DNA from: CAIPFQ01 sp964641775
Lineage (GTDB): Bacteria > Chlamydiota > Chlamydiia > Chlamydiales > SM23-39
DNA: 17,688 nt
Reading direction: 5' to 3'
Assembly: GCA_964641775.1 (NCBI GenBank)
Contig: CAZXLK010000018.1
Coordinates: 1-17,688, forward strand
This document shows positions 1-6,517 of this stretch, piece by piece; position 1 is the first letter of the stretch; each line of letters begins with the position of its first letter. Below the pieces are notes generated by a model, which was not told the DNA's origin, made no database searches, and worked only from the letters and a program-made list of their open reading frames with translations. The position numbers and the translations under genes were made by a program.

Positions 1-14
1 GGGATATGGGCATC

Positions 15-40
15 CTCTGCGTTCTTTGCGCCTTTGCGTT
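15..40. repeat. short CTTTGCG-type iterated repeat
   Basis: TGCG is iterated at 8-9 base spacing (18-21, 27-30, 35-38) in a CTCTGCG / CTTTGCG / CTTTGCG series and is followed by an AT-rich run. From memory, similar CTTTGCGxCTTTGCG strings are scattered between genes in unrelated bacteria. It lies outside any convincing gene, at the window edge, so its full extent is unknown. Confidence 0.35.
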
Positions 41-76
41 TTATTTTTTATCCTACCCTGATTTCGTAGCCTCAGC

Positions 77-96
77 CGGTAACGCAAACGTTCACG
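77..96. repeat. solo half-arm of the hexamer palindrome family
   Basis: These 20 bases match the right arm of the palindrome at 3425-3558 (parts 3496-3505 and 3542-3558), except that one six-base module (AGCGCA) is absent. No partner arm is visible within the window. It lies one base beyond the stop codon of the holin-family gene, so it is the first sequence downstream of that gene. Confidence 0.6.
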
Positions 97-97
97 T

Positions 98-517
98 TTA
101 TTGATTCGGCGGCATTTGCTGAAATTCAGGAGGGGATTCCTGGGGTTGGTTTTTGGCAGCATGGCGCATTTCCAAAAAGCCGGTAAGAAAGCTAACTACT
201 GCAACTGAAATTGCTGCGGCAAAATAGCCAACCAAAGAAGTAACATGGATTCCGATGACGGGAAACAGTTTCAAAATGGCATAAGCTACTAAGTTCACAA
301 CCAGTGCTAGCCCAGCGATTTTCACAGCAGTTGCCTGACGGAAAAGTTTTAGGATTGGATAGATCAAAGTATTTAAAAGGCCCAAAGCTAAGGCGAAGAC
401 TACATCCGAGCCTAATGTTGGAATCTTGGTTATGCTTGCCACATCAATCCCCGGAGTGATGTAATTGGCAAAAAATACAATGAACGCATTGAAAAAGAAT
501 GCCTTAAGATAAAACAT
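98..517 (-). CDS. phage holin family (superfamily IV, DUF360-like) membrane protein
   Basis: A 139-residue, very hydrophobic protein with about four predicted membrane helices: roughly residues 4-22, 38-56, 65-84 and 92-114. A polar Gln/Pro-rich tail follows. Length and helix pattern fit the phage-holin-family-IV group (PF04020), small inner-membrane proteins found on many bacterial chromosomes and without a settled function; the name does not imply a prophage. The ATG at 517 is preceded by a good GGAG ribosome site seven bases upstream, and a TATAAG -10-like box sits at 547-552 on the minus strand. It is divergent from the oppA-like gene, with an 81-bp palindrome between them, and its stop is followed by a repeat half-arm. 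Family call is likely; role unknown. Confidence 0.75.
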   Translation of the reverse strand: MFYLKAFFFNAFIVFFANYITPGIDVASITKIPTLGSDVVFALALGLLNTLIYPILKLFRQATAVKIAGLALVVNLVAYAILKLFPVIGIHVTSLVGYFAAAISVAVVSFLTGFLEMRHAAKNQPQESPPEFQQMPPNQ

Positions 518-586
518 ATCGAAGCTCCATGTAGATTTGTCCTTACCTTATAAAAAAATCCTTTAAATTGAAACTGTGCCCCTCAC

Positions 587-667
587 CCGATACCGATACC
601 GAGACCGATCCCGAGACCGAAAAGAGGAGAAAGTCGGGAACGGTCACGGTCTCGGTCACGGTCACGG
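587..667. repeat. hexamer-register inverted repeat, copy A (81 bp)
   Basis: Two 34-base arms (587-620 and 634-667) flank a purine-rich 13-base loop. Each arm is a run of CCGNNN hexamers: the left uses CCGATA, CCGATA, CCGAGA, CCGATC, CCGAGA; the right, read on the other strand, uses CCGTGA, CCGTGA, CCGAGA, CCGTGA, CCGTTC. The hexamer phase is kept between arms but the NNN bases often differ, so pairing is imperfect. It lies in the divergent region between the holin-family gene and oppA. The repeat has no stop in the oppA frame, so the open frame runs 47 codons upstream of the likely oppA start. GC is clearly higher than in neighbouring genes. Confidence 0.85.
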
Positions 668-670
668 ATA

Positions 671-700
671 TTGGTGATAAAAACCCAAACTTGTTAATAT
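671..700 (+). promoter_or_regulatory. possible oppA promoter with -10 close to the start
   Basis: TTGGTG at 671-676, an 18-base spacer and TAATAT at 695-700. The -10-like box ends eight bases before the ATG at 709 and no Shine-Dalgarno sequence is visible, so the transcript may be leaderless. Read by eye, in an AT-rich stretch. Confidence 0.35.
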
Positions 701-708
701 TTCATCCC

Positions 709-2175
709 ATGTTACGTTTCTTAATTCTGTGTTTAATCTGTCTTTGCGGGTGCAAACAAGCTCCTGAGAAAAAAGGACTTAAAATTGCATTTAGCTCTCA
801 TCCGCAAACGATCGATCCGAGAAAAAGCGCTGATTTTCTCTCTTCTACTTTGGTTTGTTTAGCCTATGAAGGTCTGACCCGCTGTTCTATCGATGGAGGA
901 GTGGAACCTGGGCTAGCTGAGAGTTGGACTGTCAGCCCTGATGGATTGGTCTATACGTTTACCTTGCGAAAGTCCTTTTGGACCGATGGAAAGCCTGTTA
1001 CGGCATTTGATTTTGAAAAGTCATGGAAAAATATCTTAGATCCCACTTTTGCAGCTCCTTGCGCCTATTTGCTTTTTCCTATTAAAAATGGAGAAAGTGG
1101 TACGAATGTCGGCATTCAAGCAATTGATGATCAAACTTTAGTTGTTACTTTAGAAAGGAAGACCCCCTATTTTTTATCTCTCACGGCCTTTCCTTTATTT
1201 CTTCCTGCGCCGGATGAAATTGGCAAAGTCTTTAATGGCCCTTTTCGGATTGAAAAAGATCAAAGTAATGAAATCGTTTTAGTGAAAAATGGATCGTATT
1301 GGAAGGCAAATGCCATTCAATTGGATGCCATTTCAATCCAAATCATCCGCGATGAAAATACTGCCTTAGAGCTCTTTGAAAAAGGGGAGATCGATTGGGT
1401 GGGCTCACCCTTTGTCCCGTTGCCTTCTGACTGCCTGCCATTTTTTAAAGAGAGGCTCCGCTACATCCCGATGGCAGCCTCAACAATTCTTACTTTTAAC
1501 TCTCAAACTTTTCCCTTTAACAATCCAAAGATTCGAAAAGCTTTTGCTTTATGTTTAGATACTGAAGAAATCCTTTCCAAAATTGCCCCTGCCGGTCAGA
1601 TTGCCCCCAGTAGAATCCTTCCCCCCTCTTTATTTAAAGAGCCAATGCCGCCCCTTTTTGAAGAAAAGGAAAAGACCATGACAGAGCTTCCCGATTTGGG
1701 AAAAATCACTCTTTGGATAAGACCTAATCCTGTGGAAAAAAGGGTTGCACTTGCCATGCAAAATCGATGGAGGCAGGCATTAGGAGTGAATGTTGAAATT
1801 GAAGAGCTCGATCCAAAAATCCATATGCAAAGGCTTCATGCAAAAGATTACCAAATTGCCATTGCTTCTTGGATTTCTCAATTTTTCGATCCTGTGAATA
1901 TCTTGGATCGATACCGGCTCAAGACCAATCAAAAAAATTATGCGGGCTGGGAAAATAAAGAGTATCAAAAACTTTTAGAACAAGCGGCAAATCAGTCTGA
2001 TGAGAAAAAGCGTCTTGAAATCTTGGCAGAGGCAGAAAGCCTTCTTGCCTCCGAATTTGTTGTCTTTCCCCTTTTTCATTGGGCAAGCCCAACGCTTGCA
2101 AGTGACAGAGTGAAAAACATTGCGACAACTCCATGCGGAGGAGTCCTTTTCGAAAAGTTTACTATTGAACAGTGA
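709..2175 (+). CDS. oppA: oligopeptide ABC transporter substrate-binding lipoprotein (OppA-like)
   Basis: A 488-residue family-5 extracellular solute-binding protein, which binds peptides or similar ligands outside the inner membrane and passes them to an Opp/Dpp-type permease. The ATG at 709 starts a short hydrophobic signal peptide ending in a lipobox (LCGC, Cys15), so the mature protein should be lipid-anchored. The open frame reaches back to a TTG at 568, but those 47 codons are encoded by repeat A and precede the signal peptide, so I exclude them. Family features include a PRKSADF segment and a GLAESWTVSPDGLVYTFTLR-like block near the N-terminus, then a long second lobe ending FEKFTIEQ. 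No permease or ATPase genes are adjacent, so the ligand is open. Its last codons lie in a duplicated junction with the next gene. Confidence 0.9.
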   Translation: MLRFLILCLICLCGCKQAPEKKGLKIAFSSHPQTIDPRKSADFLSSTLVCLAYEGLTRCSIDGGVEPGLAESWTVSPDGLVYTFTLRKSFWTDGKPVTAFDFEKSWKNILDPTFAAPCAYLLFPIKNGESGTNVGIQAIDDQTLVVTLERKTPYFLSLTAFPLFLPAPDEIGKVFNGPFRIEKDQSNEIVLVKNGSYWKANAIQLDAISIQIIRDENTALELFEKGEIDWVGSPFVPLPSDCLPFFKERLRYIPMAASTILTFNSQTFPFNNPKIRKAFALCLDTEEILSKIAPAGQIAPSRILPPSLFKEPMPPLFEEKEKTMTELPDLGKITLWIRPNPVEKRVALAMQNRWRQALGVNVEIEELDPKIHMQRLHAKDYQIAIASWISQFFDPVNILDRYRLKTNQKNYAGWENKEYQKLLEQAANQSDEKKRLEILAEAESLLASEFVVFPLFHWASPTLASDRVKNIATTPCGGVLFEKFTIEQ

Positions 2176-2227
2176 AAGATCGGGTGATGTCGTTTTTGAA
2201 AAGTTTACTATTGAACAGTGAAAGATC
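2143..2227. repeat. tandem duplication of a convergent gene junction
   Basis: Bases 2143-2181 recur at 2189-2227, 46 bases apart, with two mismatches; the last 30 bases (2152-2181 and 2198-2227) are identical. The first copy encodes the oppA C-terminus and its TGA. The second contains the stop codon and last few codons of the minus-strand gene. Each copy carries both gene ends, so an ancestral overlapping convergent junction was probably copied once and one end of each copy kept. Confidence 0.9.
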
Positions 2228-2990
2228 TTGTTACGTCATTGAAAAGGCCTGGGACTTGGGATTCTTTATTCATCAGTTGCAAACGGATCGAATGTTCTCC
2301 TTTTGAAAGGCCATAGATGTAATATGGCTGCCAGGAAGTGATGGTCCTTTTCGTTTTTCCATCAATGGTAAGGCGAACATTATAGCCATCAGGCGTGAGC
2401 TCGCAGTTGGCAATCAGAAAATCAAGGAGGACCGGCTGGTTTACATTCCAGGGAATCTCATCTTCCGGTTCATTGTAGGTTAAAAAGGGCTGAGAAAAAT
2501 CCATTTTTTTCGATCCGGCCCCTCCCACGTAAAACCTTACGGTTGCAAAAGCACTGCCTGATTTGATGCTTTCTCCAAAAGCGCGGGCTGCAAACATTCG
2601 AATGGAATGAGCTCCTTCTTTTAATCTATAAGGAAGCTCAAACTTATAGCTCATATTGTAAAAATAGCCCGTTTCATTGAATGGGTCGATGGCCGGCTCA
2701 TTGACTGCAAAATAGGGCTCATTATCCACAATGACATGGACTGTTTGTCCCATATTGGTATTTGGAATCTGATTTGCCCGGACAAATTGAGAAGAATCAG
2801 AACCTAATGAATACCCATCGATTCGAAATTGGATCCAGATCCGATTTCCGGAGAGCACTTCATTTTCTTTGGGAACTGCAATTGCAAGGACAATGGAATT
2901 CGATTCCGGAGTAGGAGCCACCGGCATAATTCGGATCTCTTCTCCAACGATTACACTAGTTAAAAAAAGCAGGGTAAAGAGTCGCACCAT
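2208..2990 (-). CDS. exported beta-rich protein with two internal repeats, unknown function
   Basis: A 260-residue protein starting with a short signal peptide (about residues 1-16, then EE). Two halves share a pattern: VHVIVDNEPYF...RLKEGAHSIRMF at roughly 83-132 and NVRLTIDG...GLSKGEHSIRLQL at roughly 204-239. Each has alternating hydrophobic strands ending in a Gly-x-His-Ser-Ile-Arg strand, which suggests two immunoglobulin-like beta-sandwich domains. I do not recognise a family. The ATG at 2990 is used because the signal peptide follows at once; a TATAAA box and a purine-rich stretch lie upstream. It is divergent from another small exported protein and convergent with oppA, its last codons lying in the duplicated junction. 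Probably periplasmic or outer surface. Confidence 0.8.
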   Translation of the reverse strand: MVRLFTLLFLTSVIVGEEIRIMPVAPTPESNSIVLAIAVPKENEVLSGNRIWIQFRIDGYSLGSDSSQFVRANQIPNTNMGQTVHVIVDNEPYFAVNEPAIDPFNETGYFYNMSYKFELPYRLKEGAHSIRMFAARAFGESIKSGSAFATVRFYVGGAGSKKMDFSQPFLTYNEPEDEIPWNVNQPVLLDFLIANCELTPDGYNVRLTIDGKTKRTITSWQPYYIYGLSKGEHSIRLQLMNKESQVPGLFNDVTRSFTVQ

Positions 2991-3045
2991 GATATTTTTC
3001 TCATATCCTCTTTTCTTTATATTTGCAATTCGTTATGGCAACATT

Positions 3046-3420
3046 ATGTGGATTCGGTGTTTAACTGCAGCAATTTTAGCCTCTTTCACCTATGAAGGGC
3101 CAACGAAGCCGGTTCCCGGCCGCTCCCAATTGGTCCGGATCCAAATCATTGTCCGCGATAGCCCCACATCCGGGGGCGGGCAAATTCAAAGAGTTACTTT
3201 CAATGACCAAAACATCCCCTTACAGCCAAGAGACATTTATGGAAATCGAGGCAAAGCAGGTTTTGAGCTTCCTCCGGGAACCTATCCACTCCGCTGGGTC
3301 GTGCAGCAAGATAAAATCACCTGGCCCCGCAATCTCACAAATGAAGAAAATGTGACTGTCGATCCCCGCGATCTTTGGCTCCAAATCGAAATTGTGGGTT
3401 CCGAAGTTTCCATCCGTTAG
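3046..3420 (+). CDS. small exported protein, unknown function
   Basis: A 124-residue protein from the ATG at 3046: a short signal-like segment (MWIRCLTAAILASFTYEG), then a beta-rich stretch with LPPGTYPLRWVV near residues 78-89, and a C-terminal strand WLQIEIVG. The open frame extends upstream as far as 2869, but that part runs through the divergent gene's coding sequence. An alternative ATG at 2989 overlaps the divergent start by two bases and adds 19 residues including another hydrophobic stretch. The gene pairs head-to-head with the two-repeat exported protein and could work with it. A palindrome begins four bases after its stop and carries a T-tract on the plus strand, so it may end this transcript. 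Confidence 0.65.
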   Translation: MWIRCLTAAILASFTYEGPTKPVPGRSQLVRIQIIVRDSPTSGGGQIQRVTFNDQNIPLQPRDIYGNRGKAGFELPPGTYPLRWVVQQDKITWPRNLTNEENVTVDPRDLWLQIEIVGSEVSIR

Positions 3421-3424
3421 GATC

Positions 3425-3558
3425 CCGTGAACGTTTGCGCTTGCGTTACCGTGCCCGTGCCCCTGCCTGTGCCCGTGCCTGAAACGGAACACGGGCGGTA
3501 ACGCACAGGGGTCCCCGAAGACGCATCGTCTTTGGGGTGGAAGCGCAAACGTTCACGG
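3425..3558. repeat. nested hexamer palindrome, copy B (134 bp), possible terminator
   Basis: The left arm at 3425-3451 (27 bases) is the exact reverse complement of 3496-3505 joined to 3542-3558. The intervening 3506-3541 is a 36-base insert. The interior (3452-3495) holds further CGTGCC-type modules. The element fills the whole gap between two convergent genes: it begins four bases after the plus-strand stop, and its outer hexamer (CCGTGA on the minus strand) supplies the last proline codon and the TGA stop of the hydrolase. On the plus strand it is followed by a six-T run, so it could act as an intrinsic terminator for the upstream gene. Confidence 0.9.
3506..3541. repeat. 36-bp hairpin module inserted in palindrome B
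   Basis: Removing these 36 bases restores a perfect 27-bp arm of palindrome B. The module is itself a hairpin: an 11-bp stem (CCCCGAAGACG with CGTCTTTGGGG, containing one G-T pair) around a CAT loop. The same module, with A in place of G, occurs twice in the element at 17155-17399. Its length is a multiple of six and of three. Confidence 0.85.
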
Positions 3559-4353
3559 TTTTTTAATATCTTTTAACCAGGTTCCGATTTTGTCAGCTAT
3601 GCGACTAGAAAATAACAGCGACATATGACCCAGATCTTCAACAGCAAATTCTTTTTCAGGATCCTTTCCTGTCCAAGCAGAAGTGTTTGGAATAATGATT
3701 TGATCTCTTTTGCTACCGATGTGGAAAAAACGAATGGCTTGATTTTCTTCCATTGCATCTTGCAGCATTTTGGTAAATTCGGAATTTCGCCGCATCTCGC
3801 GGCCATTGGAGCCTAAGGCAATGATTGCCGCGTGTGTTCCTGCAATAGGAGAGCCAATCGTTATTACATCGGTCACTGTGTTTGGAGGAGCAAATTTTGC
3901 CGCATAAAGAGCGCTCACAAGCCCTCCCATCGAATGGCCAATTAATGTAAGATCCGATCTTCCCGACTCCGCGGCAATTTCCTCTGCTTTTTTCTTTACA
4001 AGCTCTGCATGCTCCTGAATGGATCCAAAATGGGGCTTGAGATCGATTGTGTAGATTGGCCCAAAATTTCTATTAGTAAGCATTGGCTTGAAAAAAATCC
4101 AGTTGGAGCCATTTTGCAAATATCCGTGAATGAGAAGGATCGGACGCCCTTGAGACCCGCTTGTCTTGGCCTTACCCCAATGGCAAATTTTCAAAAGAAA
4201 AAAAAATAGAACTGCAAGAGATTCAAAGGCCATTGCATGGAGCCAAAAAACAATTTGTTTGAACGGAGTTGGGAAAGAATTGGCAAACCGATTCAAAAGC
4301 TTGACCAGTCCCAAAGAAAAAGCCAAAATAAAGAGCGCACTCAATAGCCCCAT
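3553..4353 (-). CDS. membrane-anchored alpha/beta hydrolase (lipase/esterase-like)
   Basis: A 266-residue alpha/beta-hydrolase. Two hydrophobic stretches (about residues 3-20 and 34-56) should hold it in the inner membrane, and the catalytic domain starts near residue 71. PILLIHGYLQNGSNW holds the oxyanion-hole His-Gly. GHSMGG at 139-144 gives nucleophile Ser141; Asp217 (RDQIIIP) and His243 (DLGHMS) complete a plausible triad. Family members hydrolyse lipid or other ester bonds; the substrate cannot be told. It is divergent from the phosphoribosyltransferase gene with a short gap and shares no operon. Its terminal Pro codon and TGA come from the outer hexamer of palindrome B, so the original C-terminus may have differed by a few residues. 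Confidence 0.85.
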   Translation of the reverse strand: MGLLSALFILAFSLGLVKLLNRFANSFPTPFKQIVFWLHAMAFESLAVLFFFLLKICHWGKAKTSGSQGRPILLIHGYLQNGSNWIFFKPMLTNRNFGPIYTIDLKPHFGSIQEHAELVKKKAEEIAAESGRSDLTLIGHSMGGLVSALYAAKFAPPNTVTDVITIGSPIAGTHAAIIALGSNGREMRRNSEFTKMLQDAMEENQAIRFFHIGSKRDQIIIPNTSAWTGKDPEKEFAVEDLGHMSLLFSSRIADKIGTWLKDIKKP

Positions 4354-4365
4354 AAAGGAGTCATT

Positions 4366-4410
4366 ATGCGTAAAATTTTAATCTTTGTCCATGACGCTCA
4401 TGTTATTTAA
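4366..4410 (+). CDS. possible 14-codon leader ORF overlapping the next start
   Basis: ATG at 4366 follows a strong AAAGGAG site (4354-4360) at good spacing and encodes MRKILIFVHDAHVI before a TAA at 4408-4410. It overlaps the candidate starts of the phosphoribosyltransferase (ATG 4391 or 4400), which have no good ribosome site of their own. It could be a coupled leader peptide, or the trace of a small frameshift in the sequence. Confidence 0.35.
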   Translation: MRKILIFVHDAHVI

Positions 4411-5026
4411 AAACAGAGTTGAGGCTGGCAAGGCTTTAAGCCAGGCTCTTCAAAAATACAAAAATGCAAAAGAAACCATTGTCCTCGGCCTTCCAAGAGG
4501 AGGGGTTGTTGTTGCAGCCGAGGTTGCAAAAGAGCTCCATCTTCCGCTCGATGTGATTGTTCCTCGCAAGCTCGGCGCACCTGATAACCCGGAGCTTGCA
4601 ATTGGGGCAATCGCTGCAGATGGCATCGTTTTAGATCAAGGAATCATAGCTCTTTTGGGAGTCCCTCCCTCTTACATCGATGCATGCATTGCAAAAGAAA
4701 AAAAAGAGGCTGAAAGAAGGCTCCAATTATTTCGTAAAAATAAGCCGCCGCAAGAATTTAAGGGCAAAACTTGCATTGTTGTCGATGATGGCATTGCAAC
4801 GGGATCAACGATGAAAGCAACTATTCAAGCTTTAAAAAAAATGCATGCTGCAAAAATCATTGTAGCCATCCCGGTAGGGCCTCCCGATACTATTGAAAAC
4901 CTAAAGAAAGAAGTCGATGAAATCATTTGTCTTCACACACCTTCCTCTTTCATGGCAGTCGGACAATTTTATGATCAGTTTCCACAACTTGCAGATGATG
5001 AGGTCTTAAAAATATTATGGAAGTAA
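4391..5026 (+). CDS. phosphoribosyltransferase family protein (COG1926-like)
   Basis: A 211-residue type I phosphoribosyltransferase fold. The PRPP-binding signature is IVVDDGIATGSTM (about residues 129-141), preceded by a PRGGVVVAAEVAKEL helix and a hood segment PRKLGAPDNPELAIGA. Such proteins use PRPP, but many members, including COG1926, have no proven substrate. Candidate starts are TTG 4385, ATG 4391 and ATG 4400; the family usually begins close to M-F-x-x-R-x-x-A-G, so ATG 4400 is as likely as 4391. The gene overlaps the following alpha/beta hydrolase by ten bases, so the two are surely co-transcribed. In some bacteria, Mycobacterium among them, these two domains occur fused in one protein (from memory). 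This supports a joint role. Confidence 0.88.
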   Translation: MTLMLFKNRVEAGKALSQALQKYKNAKETIVLGLPRGGVVVAAEVAKELHLPLDVIVPRKLGAPDNPELAIGAIAADGIVLDQGIIALLGVPPSYIDACIAKEKKEAERRLQLFRKNKPPQEFKGKTCIVVDDGIATGSTMKATIQALKKMHAAKIIVAIPVGPPDTIENLKKEVDEIICLHTPSSFMAVGQFYDQFPQLADDEVLKILWK

Positions 5027-5616
5027 CAATCCCCATAGGTAAGACCGCGCTATCCGGCAATCTTTCGATTCCTGATAAAGCCCATTCCCTCGTTCTTTTC
5101 GCCCATGGAAGCGGGAGCAGCCGCTTGAGTCCTCGAAACCAATTTGTTGCTAGGTATTTAGAAAAAAAGGGGCTTGGGACACTCCTCTTCGATCTTCTTA
5201 CTCAAGAAGAAGAGGAACTTCGCTTTGACATTTCTCTTTTAGCCAAAAGGCTGATCCTCGCAACCGATTGGGCAAAAAGGCAAACTCCCCTTCCGATTTG
5301 TTATTTTGGTGCAAGCACAGGGGCAGCTGCAGCCCTCGTTGCAGCGGCAGAAAAAAAAGATTCAATCAAAGCAGTTGTATCTCGAGGCGGCAGACCCGAT
5401 CTAGCCATGGAATTTTTGCCAAGAGTAGAAGCGCCAACTCTTTTGATTGTAGGAGAATTGGACATAGAAGTGATTGATCTAAACAAAAAGGCCTTTGATC
5501 TTCTCAAATGCAAGAAAAAAATGGAAATCGTTCCGAATGCCACCCATCTTTTTGAAGAAGAAGGAGCACTAGAAGCCGTTGCAAAACTCGCCGCAAATTG
5601 GTTTCTAAATCATTAA
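5017..5616 (+). CDS. dienelactone-hydrolase-like alpha/beta hydrolase
   Basis: A 199-residue cytoplasmic alpha/beta-hydrolase without signal peptide. Oxyanion loop AHGSGSSR at 29-36; nucleophile elbow GASTGAAA with Ser100; acid Asp149 in GELDIEV; His177 in NATHLFEE. The order and spacing fit the dienelactone hydrolase / small esterase group. The start ATG lies ten bases inside the upstream phosphoribosyltransferase, implying translational coupling and a shared function. The gene ends in a four-base overlap (TTAA) with the convergent membrane-protein gene. Substrate unknown. Confidence 0.88.
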   Translation: MEVTIPIGKTALSGNLSIPDKAHSLVLFAHGSGSSRLSPRNQFVARYLEKKGLGTLLFDLLTQEEEELRFDISLLAKRLILATDWAKRQTPLPICYFGASTGAAAALVAAAEKKDSIKAVVSRGGRPDLAMEFLPRVEAPTLLIVGELDIEVIDLNKKAFDLLKCKKKMEIVPNATHLFEEEGALEAVAKLAANWFLNH

Positions 5617-6461
5617 TTGTTCACAAGTCTTGGATAGGCAATCAGGCCGATGTTGATTGCCCAGTAAGTGGCTGTAAAGCCCATTGCTACCATGGTAAGT
5701 GGTGTGAAGGTGGCAATCATGAGTGCTATGAATGATAAAAGAGTGGCAAAGGTATAAAGCACTGCCGTCCAGATTGTTTTTTTATTTTGGTTCAAGATTT
5801 CCGCGATGAATTCTTTTGCAGCTGTAACTTTTTCCGGATTTGGATCTTGCATATTGCCCACATGGAGATCAATTTCATTTATGATTTTCTCTGCTGTTTT
5901 TTGATCCGTTCTTCTTTTGACATGTTGAAAGGCCCCTTCTGCCAATCGGTTAAACTTGCGCCCTGCTTGCCATTCTCTATAAATCGGCCCATGCAAAGCG
6001 TCTTCCGGCTGGATCTCAACTTCAGGAATACTTTTGCCTCTGATAAATTCTAAGGCATGCAAAATCCTTTCATTTTCACCTTGCGTGGGATCTTCCAATC
6101 GACTTAGGATGTCCGAGCGAAAAGTAAGAGCTCGATAGACTAGCATTCCGGAAGAGGCCATACTGACAAGAGCCCATGCGCCATAAAAGTAGTCGGCAGC
6201 AATTTTAGTGGAAAAGATTGCCGGGAGGCTCAGGGTATTAGCAGCCCAAAAACCAATGGAATTCAAAGAGAGGAAGTTTTCAAAAATTTGCCCGCAAGCG
6301 CGCCTGATCCCTTCAGCATCTCTACCCCATGTTGCCCGTTTGAGATCGAAAACGGGAGGGCCAATCATGGGAAGCTTATACAATAGTTTTTTTTTGATAG
6401 AAGGAGGAGCATAAACAGGGTGTTGTATTTTAAGAATGTTTGGTTGTGCGAGCGCTGCCAT
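5613..6461 (-). CDS. four-helix membrane protein, inclusion-protein-like, unknown function
   Basis: A 282-residue protein with two pairs of closely spaced hydrophobic segments, about residues 63-84 with 88-110 and 229-251 with 254-277, separated by a charged 118-residue helical region. No signal peptide. Paired hydrophobic lobes of this kind are the mark of chlamydial inclusion-membrane (Inc) proteins, but an ordinary inner-membrane protein is equally possible. I recognise no sequence family. ATG 6461 is preceded by a perfect TATAAT eight bases upstream on the minus strand. The gene overlaps the convergent hydrolase by four bases at its 3' end. Confidence 0.75.
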   Translation of the reverse strand: MAALAQPNILKIQHPVYAPPSIKKKLLYKLPMIGPPVFDLKRATWGRDAEGIRRACGQIFENFLSLNSIGFWAANTLSLPAIFSTKIAADYFYGAWALVSMASSGMLVYRALTFRSDILSRLEDPTQGENERILHALEFIRGKSIPEVEIQPEDALHGPIYREWQAGRKFNRLAEGAFQHVKRRTDQKTAEKIINEIDLHVGNMQDPNPEKVTAAKEFIAEILNQNKKTIWTAVLYTFATLLSFIALMIATFTPLTMVAMGFTATYWAINIGLIAYPRLVNN

Positions 6462-6469
6462 ACCTAATA

Positions 6470-6475
6470 ATTATA
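6470..6475 (-). promoter_or_regulatory. -10 box close to start of the four-helix protein gene
   Basis: TATAAT on the minus strand, eight bases before the ATG at 6461. The -35 region is not convincing. If used, transcription would begin at or within a couple of bases of the start codon. Confidence 0.4.
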
Positions 6476-6517
6476 TCATGTCCCCAAATTAAATAATATA
6501 CACTAAATTAATGATTA

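Noticed and set aside
98..517. Holin-family gene as evidence of a prophage
   Set aside because: No phage structural, lysis or integrase genes nearby; the family is common on ordinary chromosomes.
568..708. OppA beginning at the TTG at 568
   Set aside because: The extra 47 codons are mostly repeat A and lie before a clear lipoprotein signal peptide.
4009..4381. Plus-strand open frames opposite the membrane-anchored hydrolase
   Set aside because: Shadow frames of a gene with a complete catalytic triad; their translations look random.
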